NCBI RefSeq assembly: GCF_002849695.1
Contig: NZ_CP018937.1
Location: 2,728,001 to 2,792,000 of the forward strand
DNA length: 64,000 nucleotides
Direction of reading: 5' to 3'
DNA from: Bacteroides fragilis
GTDB lineage: Bacteria > Bacteroidota > Bacteroidia > Bacteroidales > Bacteroidaceae
The notes under the pieces were generated by a model that worked only from the letters and a program-made list of their open reading frames with translations, searched no databases and had not been told where the DNA came from. This document shows, piece after piece, positions 36,403-44,806 of the stretch (its first letter is position 1; each line of letters opens with the position of its first letter). The translations under genes were made by a program, and so were the position numbers.

Positions 36403-37020
36403 ATGAATTATTTCTTATTGACGGAAACCGAGTTCTTCCGTCGTATAAACGAAGCCGGGGACTGCAATATGGAAACGGCATACACGGCTTTCGCCACGCA
36501 AGTGATCGAACTATGCAACGGCAATGTGGACACCAACCGCACCATCATCGCGCTGGCTTACATTGAAATCGAGTTGCAGCACCATCCCGTGCGCAATCTT
36601 CCCGAAGAAAAGAGGGAGGTTGCAGCCTACATCAGCAAGGCACTCTCTTTCGTTAGGAAGATGCAGAAGTTCCTTGCCGCTCCCCAAGTGCCACCACTAA
36701 TCCCCATCCGTACATCCTCCGACAACACAACCGAAAGTCCCGCTCCACCCCTGCAATGGACGGGCAACGCCATCGACCTCGTGGAACTTATCTACGGCAT
36801 CAACGAGATGGGCTGCATCAACAACGGCAACATGCCGCTTAAACAGCTCGCCCCGCTCCTCTACAAGATTTTCGGGGTCGAATCAAAGGACTGCTACCGC
36901 TTCTATATCGACATCAAACGCCGGAAGAACGAAAGCCGCACCTATTTCCTTGACAGGATGCAGGAGAAACTGAACGAGAGGATGCTCCGCGACGAGGAAA
37001 TGGAACGTTTGAGAAAATAA
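36403..37020 (+). CDS. rteC: RteC regulatory protein
   Basis: 205 aa. The N-terminus NYFLLTETEFFRRINEAGD and the helical, basic C-terminus (SKDCYRFYIDIKRRKNESRT, about 165-184) match RteC as recalled. RteC activates the xis2c operon by binding upstream of its promoter and resembles two-domain winged-helix regulators (known). It acts in the RteA/RteB-to-excision cascade. Followed by a strong terminator at 37037. Confidence 0.9.
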   Translation: MNYFLLTETEFFRRINEAGDCNMETAYTAFATQVIELCNGNVDTNRTIIALAYIEIELQHHPVRNLPEEKREVAAYISKALSFVRKMQKFLAAPQVPPLIPIRTSSDNTTESPAPPLQWTGNAIDLVELIYGINEMGCINNGNMPLKQLAPLLYKIFGVESKDCYRFYIDIKRRKNESRTYFLDRMQEKLNERMLRDEEMERLRK

Positions 37021-37036
37021 TCCTGTACCAATGATG

Positions 37037-37073
37037 AATCAGGGGGTGACGTTATGCCACTCTCTGATTTTTT
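37037..37073 (+). terminator. Intrinsic terminator after rteC
   Basis: AATCAGGGGGTG (37037-37048) pairs over 12 positions, two G-U, with CACTCTCTGATT (37058-37069), followed by T6. Confidence 0.8.
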
Positions 37074-37170
37074 GTAGGTTTTGTACCTGCCGTGCAGATA
37101 CATTTCGTTATCTATTCGCCCGAAAACCAGCGAAAAGCACTATCTTTGTACCCACATTACAGAATTGTAT

Positions 37171-37551
37171 ATGAGCATAGACAACCTCGACATAGTAAAA
37201 CGGCTGATAGCCGAAAAAGAATGCGGACGGGTGGAGTTCAAGGAAACCACCGGACAGTTGGAGCGCGGCATGGAAACGCTTTGTGCTTTCCTTAACGGAG
37301 AAGGCGGCACGGTATTGTTCGGTGTCACCGACAAGGGAAAAATCATCGGACAGGACGTGAGCGACAAAACCAAGCGGGATATAGCGGACGCAGTCTGGCG
37401 TATCGAGCCTTTTGCCACAGTTGAAGTTTCTTATACTGAAATACCAGACACCGGCAAAAGCGTCATCGCACTGTCTGCGGAAGAACGGTTTTGCGGTATG
37501 AAACGTTTGGGAGAGCGGGCTGTGTTCCTATCAACCGACACCGAAAGTTGA
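37171..37551 (+). pseudogene. AlbA_2/Schlafen-type gene, N-terminal part (interrupted)
   Basis: From ATG 37171, with TATCTTTG at 37141-37148 as promoter -7 box: MSIDNLDIVKRLIAEKECG, then VEFKETTG, LCAFLNGEGGTVLFGV and DKGKIIGQ, the AlbA_2 DNA-binding domain found in Schlafen/RecG-like transcription regulators. It matches the family to about residue 106 (VIALSAE), then diverges (about 21 codons) and stops at 37551. The rest of the protein begins at 38745. The erm cassette lies between the two parts. Confidence 0.8.
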
Positions 37552-37604
37552 TGCGTGGCAGTATGCTCGAATAACCACTTCACCCCAAATGTTTTATGAC
37601 CGCA

Positions 37605-37637
37605 TGTTATGCACAGGCATTTTTTTTATTATCTTTG
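37605..37637 (+). promoter_or_regulatory. erm promoter
   Basis: TATCTTTG (37630-37637) as -7 box, with TGTT (37605-37608), at the very start of the left inverted repeat, as a weak -33 box 21 bp upstream. Confidence 0.6.
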
Positions 37638-37660
37638 CACAAATTTAATAATTAATACTT

Positions 37661-37699
37661 ATGTATTCTGTTTCATTTGCATTCTACTTCAGACCTTAG
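37661..37699 (+). CDS. Putative erm leader peptide (12 aa)
   Basis: ATG to TAG gives MYSVSFAFYFRP, 24 bp after the -7 box and about 200 bp before erm. Short leaders where macrolide-bound ribosomes stall control many erm genes. This sequence does not match the IFVI-type leaders. Its stop lies in the first hairpin of the attenuator. Confidence 0.55.
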   Translation: MYSVSFAFYFRP

Positions 37700-37895
37700 G
37701 CTACTATCTAAGTGATAGACAGTCCATCCATTAATATTATCGAATGGTGTGTTGTTATCTTTTATAGCAATACAGTCATAGGTTATTTATCTATGTTATA
37801 AAGATTTGTATCAAAACTTTATTTCTGTGGATTGAATACTGTCTTATCACTTCCTTGTGATTTGAACCCAAGTATTCATTTTCAAGAAATAAGTA
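37695..37895 (+). promoter_or_regulatory. Attenuator-like hairpin region before erm
   Basis: CTTAG/CTAAG (37695-37699 with 37708-37712) competes with AAGTGATAGACAGT (37710-37723), which pairs with ACTGTCTTATCACTT (37838-37852, one bulge). Further hairpins are CCATT/AATGG (37728-37747) and CATAG/CTATG (about 37777-37795). Mutually exclusive stems after a leader peptide suggest drug-inducible expression. Confidence 0.55.
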
Positions 37896-38696
37896 ATGAT
37901 AAAAAATAAACTGCCCGTTAGATTCACGGGGCAACATTTTACTATTGATAAAGTGCTGATTGCTGATGCAATTAAAATTGCTAAAATAAATGAAACCGAT
38001 ACTGTTCTCGACATTGGGGCAGGAAAAGGCTTTATAACTGTTCATTTAGTTCGTCAATGTATAAACGTGATTGCAATAGAAAATGATAAATCTCTATTGT
38101 GCATTTTAAAAAATAAGTTTGCCAACAATTACAATGTCAAGATTATTGATTGTGATTTTAGGGGTTACACTATACCAAAAAGAAATTTTAAAGTTGTGTC
38201 TAACATACCTTTCAGAATAACTTCTGATATTTTAAAATCCTTGATGTTTGATTGTGTTGAGCATTTTATGGGTGGTTCGTTGATAATGCAACTTGAACCT
38301 GCCGAAAAGTTATTTTCAGAAAAAGTATTCAACCCATATATTGTATTTTATCATACTTTTTTTGATTTAAAACTTATGTATGAAATATCTCAAGAAAGTT
38401 TTTTGCCACCACCAAAAGTCAAGTCAGCACTTTTAAGGATTGAAAGAAGAAAAATGCATATAGGTTATGAATTGAAAGGAAAATATCTGAAATTTATCAC
38501 TTGCTTGTTACATAAACCCGATTTGCCAGTCAGAACAGTCTTGAAGACACTATTCAGAAAAAATCAAGTCAGAGGAATTAGTGAAAAGTACGGAATAAAT
38601 CTTAATTGTCAAATTGTAAGTCTGTCTGCAAATCAGTGGAAATGTTGTTTTATGGAAATGTTGGATAAAGTTCCAGAAAAGTATCATCCCACATAA
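37896..38696 (+). CDS. erm: Erm 23S rRNA adenine N6-methyltransferase, divergent Erm(F) relative
   Basis: 266 aa, the same length as Erm(F). It methylates A2058 of 23S rRNA, giving macrolide-lincosamide-streptogramin B resistance. SAM-binding motif TVLDIGAGKGFITVHL, acidic end of strand two AIENDKSL, catalytic motif SNIPFRITSD and LPPPKVKSALLRIER are visible. Compared with Erm(F) from memory, identity appears to be roughly 60-65 percent, with NIPF in place of NIPY. That is below the 80 percent limit used to group Erm classes, so it may be a different class, possibly one already named. Located in the inverted-repeat cassette. Confidence 0.93.
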   Translation: MIKNKLPVRFTGQHFTIDKVLIADAIKIAKINETDTVLDIGAGKGFITVHLVRQCINVIAIENDKSLLCILKNKFANNYNVKIIDCDFRGYTIPKRNFKVVSNIPFRITSDILKSLMFDCVEHFMGGSLIMQLEPAEKLFSEKVFNPYIVFYHTFFDLKLMYEISQESFLPPPKVKSALLRIERRKMHIGYELKGKYLKFITCLLHKPDLPVRTVLKTLFRKNQVRGISEKYGINLNCQIVSLSANQWKCCFMEMLDKVPEKYHPT

Positions 38697-38744
38697 TTGT
38701 TTGTTGACCCGGGGCGGTTGCATGCTTGTGCATAACAAAGATAT

Positions 38745-39875
38745 ATGCGTCCGTTCTCTTACAAAGGACGGGCTTACCAGCGAGTGGAAAGCGCGACATC
38801 CACCATGCCGCAGGAGATGTATAACCAATATCTGATACAGCGGGGCGGGAAATACGCTTGGGAAGCAATAACAAATCCTGACCTTAAAATATCTGACCTT
38901 GACGAACATGCCGTCATTAGTGCTGTACGCGGGGGAATCAGAAGCGGTCGTTTACCTGAAGCAACCATAAGGGAAGACCTGCCGACCATTCTCGAAAAAT
39001 TCAGTCTGTTGCATGACGGGAAACTTAACAATGCTTCAGCAGTGCTGCTCGGTCGTGATTTTTATTATTATCCCCAATGCCTGCTCCGTCTGGCGCGTTT
39101 CAAAGGCACGACGAAAGACGAGTTTATAGACAATCAACGTGTCACCGGGAATATCTACGCACTGCTGGATGCGGCAATGGCGTTTTTTTTCAAGCATCTC
39201 TCCCTTTCCGGAAAGATAGAGGGGCTATACCGTGAGGAGGAACTGGAAATACCTTACAAGGCTTTGAGGGAGTGCTGCACAAACGCCTTGTGCCACCGCT
39301 CGTACCACCGTCCCGGAAGCTCGGTTGGGATAGCCATCTATGACGACCGTGTGGAAATAGAGAACAGCGGAACATTTCCACCTGACATGACAATGGAAAA
39401 GCTGTTAAGCGGTCATAATTCAGAACCGCAAAACCTGATCATAGCGAATGTATTGTATAAAAGCGAGGTCTTGGAAAGCTGGGGAAGGGGCATCGGGCTT
39501 ATTATAAGCGAGTGCCAGCGTGTAGGCATTCCTGATCCGGAATTCCATACGGACGGAAACAGCGTATGGGTTATTTTCCGCTATGTCCGGAAAGCTGTGG
39601 GGTACAACCCGACAGTCACCCCACAGTCGCCCGACAGTTACCCCGCAACCACCCCACAAGTGGGAAAAGTGTTGTCCGCAATCGAGAAACAGACGCTCTC
39701 GACAAAAGAGATTATGGGTATAATCGGATTGAAAGACAAAAGCAATTTCTTGGAACTCTACCTATATCCTGCAATAAGGCTGGATTTGGTGGAGCCGATT
39801 TACCCGGAAAAGCCTAAACACCCACGACAGAAATACCGCCTTACAGAGAAAGGCTTGGAATTGTTGAAACAGTAA
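38745..39875 (+). pseudogene. AlbA_2/ATP-binding gene, C-terminal part (interrupted)
   Basis: 376 codons. It starts in mid-domain with RPFSYKGRAYQRVESAT, the end of an AlbA_2 domain, then an ATP-binding part with RECCTNALCHRSYHRPGSS (about 169-187) and VEIENSGTFP, the HATPase_c_4 motif of RecG-like regulators, and a C-terminal winged helix. The ATG at 38745 is probably not the native start; the native N-terminus lies at 37171-37490. It may still yield a truncated protein. Confidence 0.8.
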
Positions 39876-39880
39876 TAGGC

Positions 39881-40333
39881 ATGGCGAAAAAGAAGAAGAA
39901 ACAGCAGGGACACTATTGCCGTATCTGCGGTGACTACAAGGCGAACGAGAAGTTCAGCGGCAAAGGTCACGCACAACATATCTGCAAGAGTTGCATGTCC
40001 GCCATGCGCAGCGGCAAGAATCCGGAGGATATTCTGCCGGAGCCGTTACCCGTGAGCCGTGAAACGACACGCTTCAAGAAACTGGACAAAGAGGGAAAAG
40101 CCGTGTTAAAGGCGTTTATCACTGAATCCGTAACCGAATACTGGCAGGAAAACAGGCAGATACCGTTTGCGGAAAGTTTCTCCGAACTTAAAAAATATAT
40201 CATCGGAACTTATGATGAGGAATGCGGCATACTCCTGAAAGATGACGCAGAACTGAAGACCTACTTTCAGACGCATACGATAACGACCATAAACAAATTG
40301 CTGAAAGAGGAAAATCCGGAAAACTTCAGGTAA
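39881..40333 (+). CDS. Small Zn-ribbon protein of the mob region
   Basis: 150 aa. The N-terminus is Lys-rich (MAKKKKKQQ) and has two Cys pairs, CRICG (about 14-18) and CKSCM (about 35-39), suggesting a zinc-binding fold. The C-terminal part is helical (TESVTEYWQENRQIP). Only 5 bp after the interrupted AlbA gene, so it depends on transcription through the erm cassette or its own promoter. Function unknown. Confidence 0.7.
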   Translation: MAKKKKKQQGHYCRICGDYKANEKFSGKGHAQHICKSCMSAMRSGKNPEDILPEPLPVSRETTRFKKLDKEGKAVLKAFITESVTEYWQENRQIPFAESFSELKKYIIGTYDEECGILLKDDAELKTYFQTHTITTINKLLKEENPENFR

Positions 40334-40338
40334 AGATA

Positions 40339-40378
40339 ACGGGCGGAACAAGGTATCAAACTTGTCCCGCCCGTTTTC
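40339..40378. terminator. Bidirectional terminator between convergent genes
   Basis: ACGGGCGG-A-ACAAG (40339-40352) pairs with CTTGT-C-CCGCCCGT (40361-40374), a 14-position stem with one mismatch, then TTTT. It separates the Zn-ribbon gene from mobC. Confidence 0.85.
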
Positions 40379-40393
40379 GTTGCCGCCTGCCGG

Positions 40394-42403
40394 CTATTTC
40401 TGCTGCAACAGATGTTTCAGATTTTCGTCATTAGCGATGCGTTCCAACTCCTCCTGAACAATCTGTTTCACCTCCTCCTTGATACGCCTGTAATTCGCCT
40501 GCACTGTTTCCTTCATACAGTCGTTGCCGTCCTCATCCGTGAAGTCGGTAATGACAGGTATCGGCTTGTAGGCTTTCTCCTCGCGCTTGACCTTCTCGGC
40601 ATCCACGACAATCTCACAGTGGAAAATCTTCTGCTCTATACGCTCGTTGAAATTGTCTGATACCGAACCGACAAACATGCCCTGCGTAAGCCCGGAAATC
40701 TTGCTCGGCGGGATAAGCGCGTCCATCTGCGTGTTGATGGAGGTGGAAACATCCTGCCGGTTGATGGAAATGGACTGCCGTTTCTGCAACACCTTTCCGA
40801 ACCGTTCGGATAGCGTCTTGGCGGTTTCGCCCACCACCTGACCGGAGAAGATATTGCCGACTGTATTCATCACGACTTTGGCTTCTTTATCGCCATAGTC
40901 GCGCACCAACTGGCTGAAATCCTGAAAACCCAGACACACGGCAACCTTGTTGCTTCGCGCGGTGGCGATAAGGTTGTCCAACCCCTTGAAGTATATCGTC
41001 GGAAGCTCGTCGATGATGACCGACGACTTCAACATCCCTTTCTTGTTGATGAGCTTCACGATACGGGAATTATACAGACCGAGAGCCGCCCCGTAAATGT
41101 TCTGACGGTCCGGATTGTTGCCCACACAGAGGATTTTCGGCTCTTCGGGATTGTTGATGTCCAGCGTGAACTCGCTGTCCGACATCACCCAATAGAGCTG
41201 CGGGGAAATCATCCTCGACAGCGGAATTTTCGCCGATGCAATCTGCCCCATCAACTGCTCGGCAGCCCCTCCGAGCCATGCATCCATAAAAGGAGAAAGA
41301 TAGTTCTCCAGTTCCGGGTAAGAGGTCAGTATCGGAAAAATATCCTCGTAACGGCGGTTCAGGAACTCGATGGCATGGGGGAACGTGCAATACTTGCCGT
41401 TCTGAAAAATTTTGAGATACCAGATGATAGCCGCGAAAAGGATGATGGGCGATTCCACAAAAAAGTCGCCCTGTTTCTGCACCCAACTCTTGTTTAAGTT
41501 GAGCATGATGGTGTACGCGCTCTCGTAAGCGTCCGTAATATCCTCCATGAAATCCGGGTGAATGGGGTTGCAACGGTGGCTGCGTCGCGGGTCGTCGAAG
41601 TTTATCACGTAGAACTTCGGCTTCACCTTGTATCCCTCCGGGTGGTTGAGCAGATGATTATAGGCTATCGTGGACAAGTCACTGAATTTGAAATCATAGA
41701 CATACATCGAGAAGCCCTTCTCAATCTGTTGTTTGATGAAACTGTTTACCACCGCGTATGACTTTCCGCTGCCCGGCGTACCCAAAACGATGGAGGCACG
41801 GAACGGATTCACGACATTGATCCAGCCGTTGTTCCAACGTTTCCTGTAATAAAAGCGTGTGGGCAGGTTTACCGAATACTCGCTTTCGATAAGCCGTGTT
41901 TCCTGCATGAAGCTCTCGTTCTCGTTGTTGAACACGTCATCCATGAGGTTGTGTTTCAACAGGCGGCTCATCCACAGACCGCCCATCAGCAGGCATACAT
42001 AGCCTGTGCCTACGGTCAGCGCGTAAAGCCCCGTCACCGCTTCAACCGGCAGCGGCAATGCCAGTATCCACCAGTTGAGGAAGAACAGCACGAACCCTGT
42101 GGCAAGTGCCGTCCAGATCCTTCCCCAAGTGATTTTCTCTCCCTTGACACCCTTCGTCCCCAGACAGGACAGGGCAAGGAGGAGGACGGCGAACAGTTTC
42201 GTGTAGAGGATGGAACGGAACAGCCCCGCCGTGTGGTTGAAATTCATCAGGATTCTGTCCACCACGCCGATGTCCACGCTCCAGAGCCGTATGGCTTCAT
42301 AGCAGAACCAGTACACGTTCATGACCACTAAAATAATACTCACGGCACGCAGAAAATCCATGATTTTCGCCAATGCCCTCAAATCGTCTTCTTGTTGTGA
42401 CAT
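40394..42403 (-). CDS. mobC: MobC type IV coupling protein (TraG/VirD4 family)
   Basis: A 669-aa hexameric DNA-translocating ATPase linking relaxosome and mating pore. Four hydrophobic segments lie in the first 150 residues. Walker A is GTPGSGKSYAV (about 210-220). A Walker B-like SSVIIDELPTIYF and the coupling-protein motif GFQDFSQL are also seen. Sits in the mobA-mobB-mobC order of CTnDOT, 33 bp after mobB. Confidence 0.93.
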   Translation of the reverse strand: MSQQEDDLRALAKIMDFLRAVSIILVVMNVYWFCYEAIRLWSVDIGVVDRILMNFNHTAGLFRSILYTKLFAVLLLALSCLGTKGVKGEKITWGRIWTALATGFVLFFLNWWILALPLPVEAVTGLYALTVGTGYVCLLMGGLWMSRLLKHNLMDDVFNNENESFMQETRLIESEYSVNLPTRFYYRKRWNNGWINVVNPFRASIVLGTPGSGKSYAVVNSFIKQQIEKGFSMYVYDFKFSDLSTIAYNHLLNHPEGYKVKPKFYVINFDDPRRSHRCNPIHPDFMEDITDAYESAYTIMLNLNKSWVQKQGDFFVESPIILFAAIIWYLKIFQNGKYCTFPHAIEFLNRRYEDIFPILTSYPELENYLSPFMDAWLGGAAEQLMGQIASAKIPLSRMISPQLYWVMSDSEFTLDINNPEEPKILCVGNNPDRQNIYGAALGLYNSRIVKLINKKGMLKSSVIIDELPTIYFKGLDNLIATARSNKVAVCLGFQDFSQLVRDYGDKEAKVVMNTVGNIFSGQVVGETAKTLSERFGKVLQKRQSISINRQDVSTSINTQMDALIPPSKISGLTQGMFVGSVSDNFNERIEQKIFHCEIVVDAEKVKREEKAYKPIPVITDFTDEDGNDCMKETVQANYRRIKEEVKQIVQEELERIANDENLKHLLQQK

Positions 42404-42436
42404 AGATTGAAAAATTTTGATTGTTGATACTTCCGG

Positions 42437-43693
42437 TTACATTCCCAAGCCCTTGCCCTTGCGCTTCTTCTTTTTCCTCTTGCGCAGCATCGCCCGGATA
42501 AAGGCTTCCTCCTCGGCATCCACAGCCGGACCTTCGGGAGTGAGCAGACCGATACCGCCCGCCGTGTACTCGTGGTCGGATGCGGTCTGTCCGCGCATAT
42601 CCTCTCCTGTTTCCACCGGAACGGAAAGCGGAATAGGCGGCTGTCCGGCGTAAGGCAGCGTGAAGTGTTCCTGCAAGGCGTTGGCGGAAAGTTCCTTGCC
42701 CATGCGCGAGCCGTTCAGCACGCAGCCCGTGCGGTGGTCGATGAACGTGGCTCCGTAGATGCGTCCTTCCTCCGTGTAGCGCAGCACGGTGTCGATACCC
42801 TTCTCCTTGAGCCGCGAAACGAACTTCTCCTTGTCATACGTGCCTTCAAGCACGGAAAGGACGATGCGTTTCGTCATGTCAGCGAGTTTCCGGTCCTTAA
42901 TCTCCTGCTTGGAACGGGCAAATTTCTTCTGCACGGCATCATAGCCTGCGGACTTCCCAAAAAGCGAGGATTTGAACGGGTTGCCCGTCTTGTTTCCGGC
43001 ATCATCGGTGACGGAATAGACCAGCCCGTGATACTCCCGTCCGCGCACGTTGCCCTGCGCTTCCTCCACCGTCATATTATATAAGGAAAGGAGGGCGCGG
43101 TATTCGCCCATCGTCTGGAAACGGTACTGTCCGTTCAACGCTTTGAGGGTATTCCCGACCTGCCTTTTCACGTCGCCCGCCGAAGCGTCCACCTTGCGCA
43201 GCGGATTTTCCAGCCGTAGGTTCTTACGCTCCGCCGGGTGCAGCCCGTACTTCCGTTCCAGTTCCCTGCGGATGCGGTCACTGCGGCGGAAAAGGAAATC
43301 CTGATTGAGCCGCCTGCCTTTCTCGTCCACATTGATTGTCACGATGTGCAGGTGGTGGCGGTCTATGTCCTCGTGCTTGACAACAAGGTACGGCTGGTTC
43401 CCGTAGCCGAGTTTCTCCAGATACTCGCGTGCGATGTCCTGCAATTCCGTATCGGTCAGCACGTCGTCGGGATGCGGGTTGAGCGAGATATGGAGTACCG
43501 GTTTCTCCACCCTCGTATGCTCCGGCATACAGGCGAGAAAGCCCTCCATCGCCTTGCGTATGTCCACCGTCCCCGTGCCGTCATTGTAGATGCGGTTGGT
43601 GGTGAGCAGCCGCCCTTTCGCCTCGTTGATCTTTTCCCCGTTGTAGGCAAGCGCGCCGTACAGCGACTTTCCTACACTGATTTTTGCGACCAT
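42437..43693 (-). CDS. mobB: MobB relaxase
   Basis: A 418-aa relaxase that nicks oriT and leads the strand into the recipient. The N-terminal region carries the relaxase motifs: HISLNPHPDD, then YLVVKHEDIDRHHLHIVTIN, where the HxDxxxxHxHxV pattern binds the metal. The candidate nucleophile Tyr is Y13 or Y17 in SLYGALAYNGEK. Basic C-terminus (RKRKKKKRKGKG). Its start overlaps mobA by 22 bases. Confidence 0.93.
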   Translation of the reverse strand: MVAKISVGKSLYGALAYNGEKINEAKGRLLTTNRIYNDGTGTVDIRKAMEGFLACMPEHTRVEKPVLHISLNPHPDDVLTDTELQDIAREYLEKLGYGNQPYLVVKHEDIDRHHLHIVTINVDEKGRRLNQDFLFRRSDRIRRELERKYGLHPAERKNLRLENPLRKVDASAGDVKRQVGNTLKALNGQYRFQTMGEYRALLSLYNMTVEEAQGNVRGREYHGLVYSVTDDAGNKTGNPFKSSLFGKSAGYDAVQKKFARSKQEIKDRKLADMTKRIVLSVLEGTYDKEKFVSRLKEKGIDTVLRYTEEGRIYGATFIDHRTGCVLNGSRMGKELSANALQEHFTLPYAGQPPIPLSVPVETGEDMRGQTASDHEYTAGGIGLLTPEGPAVDAEEEAFIRAMLRKRKKKKRKGKGLGM

Positions 43694-44097
43694 TTCGCCT
43701 CCATTTCTCTCGACAATTCCACAATCTGACGGCTCAGTTTCACGAGTTCGACGGTCTGCTGCTCCAGCTTGTAGAGCAACGCCATCGCCTTTTTCTCGGA
43801 AAAATGCAGCCTGAGTTCCTTCACGACTTGGTTGTAGTTCGTGCCTACCGCGCGGAACTGCACATGGAAATCGGACAGTCTGGTGTAATAATCCACCAGC
43901 GTCCTGTCCACTTTCAGCACCCTGAACGGCTGCCCGAAGAAGTGCGCCTTGATGAAAACCGACTTGGCGTAAACGCCCGACTTCTCGAACATGGCGAGGA
44001 AACGGTTGTGTTCCTCCTCGTTGAAACGGACGGTGTAACGGAACACCGCCGGATCAAGTTTGGGATTTCTCCCGGTCTTGTTTCTTTTCTCTTTCAT
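43672..44097 (-). CDS. mobA: MobA relaxosome accessory protein
   Basis: 141 aa from the ATG complementary to 44095-44097. A basic N-terminus (KEKRNKTGRNPKLDPAVFR) and RFNEEEHNRFLAMFEKSG suggest a ribbon-helix-helix-type DNA-binding protein, as in other accessory Mob proteins. A C-terminal coiled coil (LEQQTVELVKLSRQIVELSRE) likely serves dimerisation. In CTnDOT, MobA, MobB and MobC form the mobilisation set (known). The frame is open further upstream without family features, so the ATG is preferred. Confidence 0.85.
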   Translation of the reverse strand: MKEKRNKTGRNPKLDPAVFRYTVRFNEEEHNRFLAMFEKSGVYAKSVFIKAHFFGQPFRVLKVDRTLVDYYTRLSDFHVQFRAVGTNYNQVVKELRLHFSEKKAMALLYKLEQQTVELVKLSRQIVELSREMEAKWSQKSV

Positions 44098-44519
44098 ATA
44101 AACTTTGGATTTAGCGGATGGACGGCATAAGCCGCCGCTTGGGGTACAGACACCGCAGGTTTGAAAGGCTTCCCGACTTCGGAGAGGAAGCCCGCCCCCT
44201 GCAAGGGCAAGTGCTTTTCGTGGCTGCTCAAAACGTTTTGAGCGGCTGAAAAGACATCTTGCTATGTTCAGGCGAACATAAAAATCCGTCGGGGACGGAT
44301 TGGGGGAATGCCTTTCAAACTCCGGGCTGCGCCACCTGCGGCGAACCCTGCCGTTCGGGTGCAAAGTTACGCCCTTAAAACGGTATCGGACAGAGGCTTG
44401 AACCGGACAATCAGTGCCAACCGGCGCAACATGCCGCCACTTGCCGGGAAAGTGGTACGGATTCAAAAATATCCTTGTTTATTTGCAGCATGATTCAAGA
44501 AACGAACGATTTGAAGATA
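44098..44519. other. Candidate oriT region between divergent mobA and traA
   Basis: About 420 bp with no convincing gene. It holds an 18-bp perfect palindrome GCTCAAAACGTTTTGAGC (44226-44243), ATGTTC/GAACAT (44264-44279) and ATCCGTC/GACGGAT (44284-44300), packed within 75 bp. Hairpin clusters next to relaxase genes are typical of transfer origins. The nick site cannot be assigned. Confidence 0.45.
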
Positions 44520-44806
44520 TGAAAAATGAGGCTTTCAAATACCCGGCAAACCGCTTCGGCGGCTATTTGCCTGACCGGATACCCGAACCTTCGGATGCCC
44601 GGTTTCCCAATGACGCAGTGATTCACGGATTCAATGACTTCATGACGCAATGTCGTCATTCACCAGTTATCCGAATCCCTGCCTCACCGTTGAAGCGGAT
44701 ACGTGACGAACCGGACAGGCGGAGATTCGCGGACGCGGATATACATGTCACCGATTCCGTATCGGAGCAGGAAAACAATTCATCAACCATTAAAACCAAC
44801 AGAACC

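Larger units (their letters stand above)
37605..38737. mobile_element. erm-bearing cassette with 16-bp terminal inverted repeats, no transposase
   Basis: TGTTATGCACAGGCAT at 37605-37620 and its near-perfect complement ATGCTTGTGCATAACA at 38722-38737 (15 of 16) bound a 1,133-bp unit holding only a promoter, a leader peptide, an attenuator region and the erm gene. It is AT-richer than the flanks and splits an AlbA_2 gene. This is the layout of a non-autonomous mobile insertion cassette. No clear target duplication is seen, and about 100 bp left of the repeat does not match the split gene. Confidence 0.65.
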
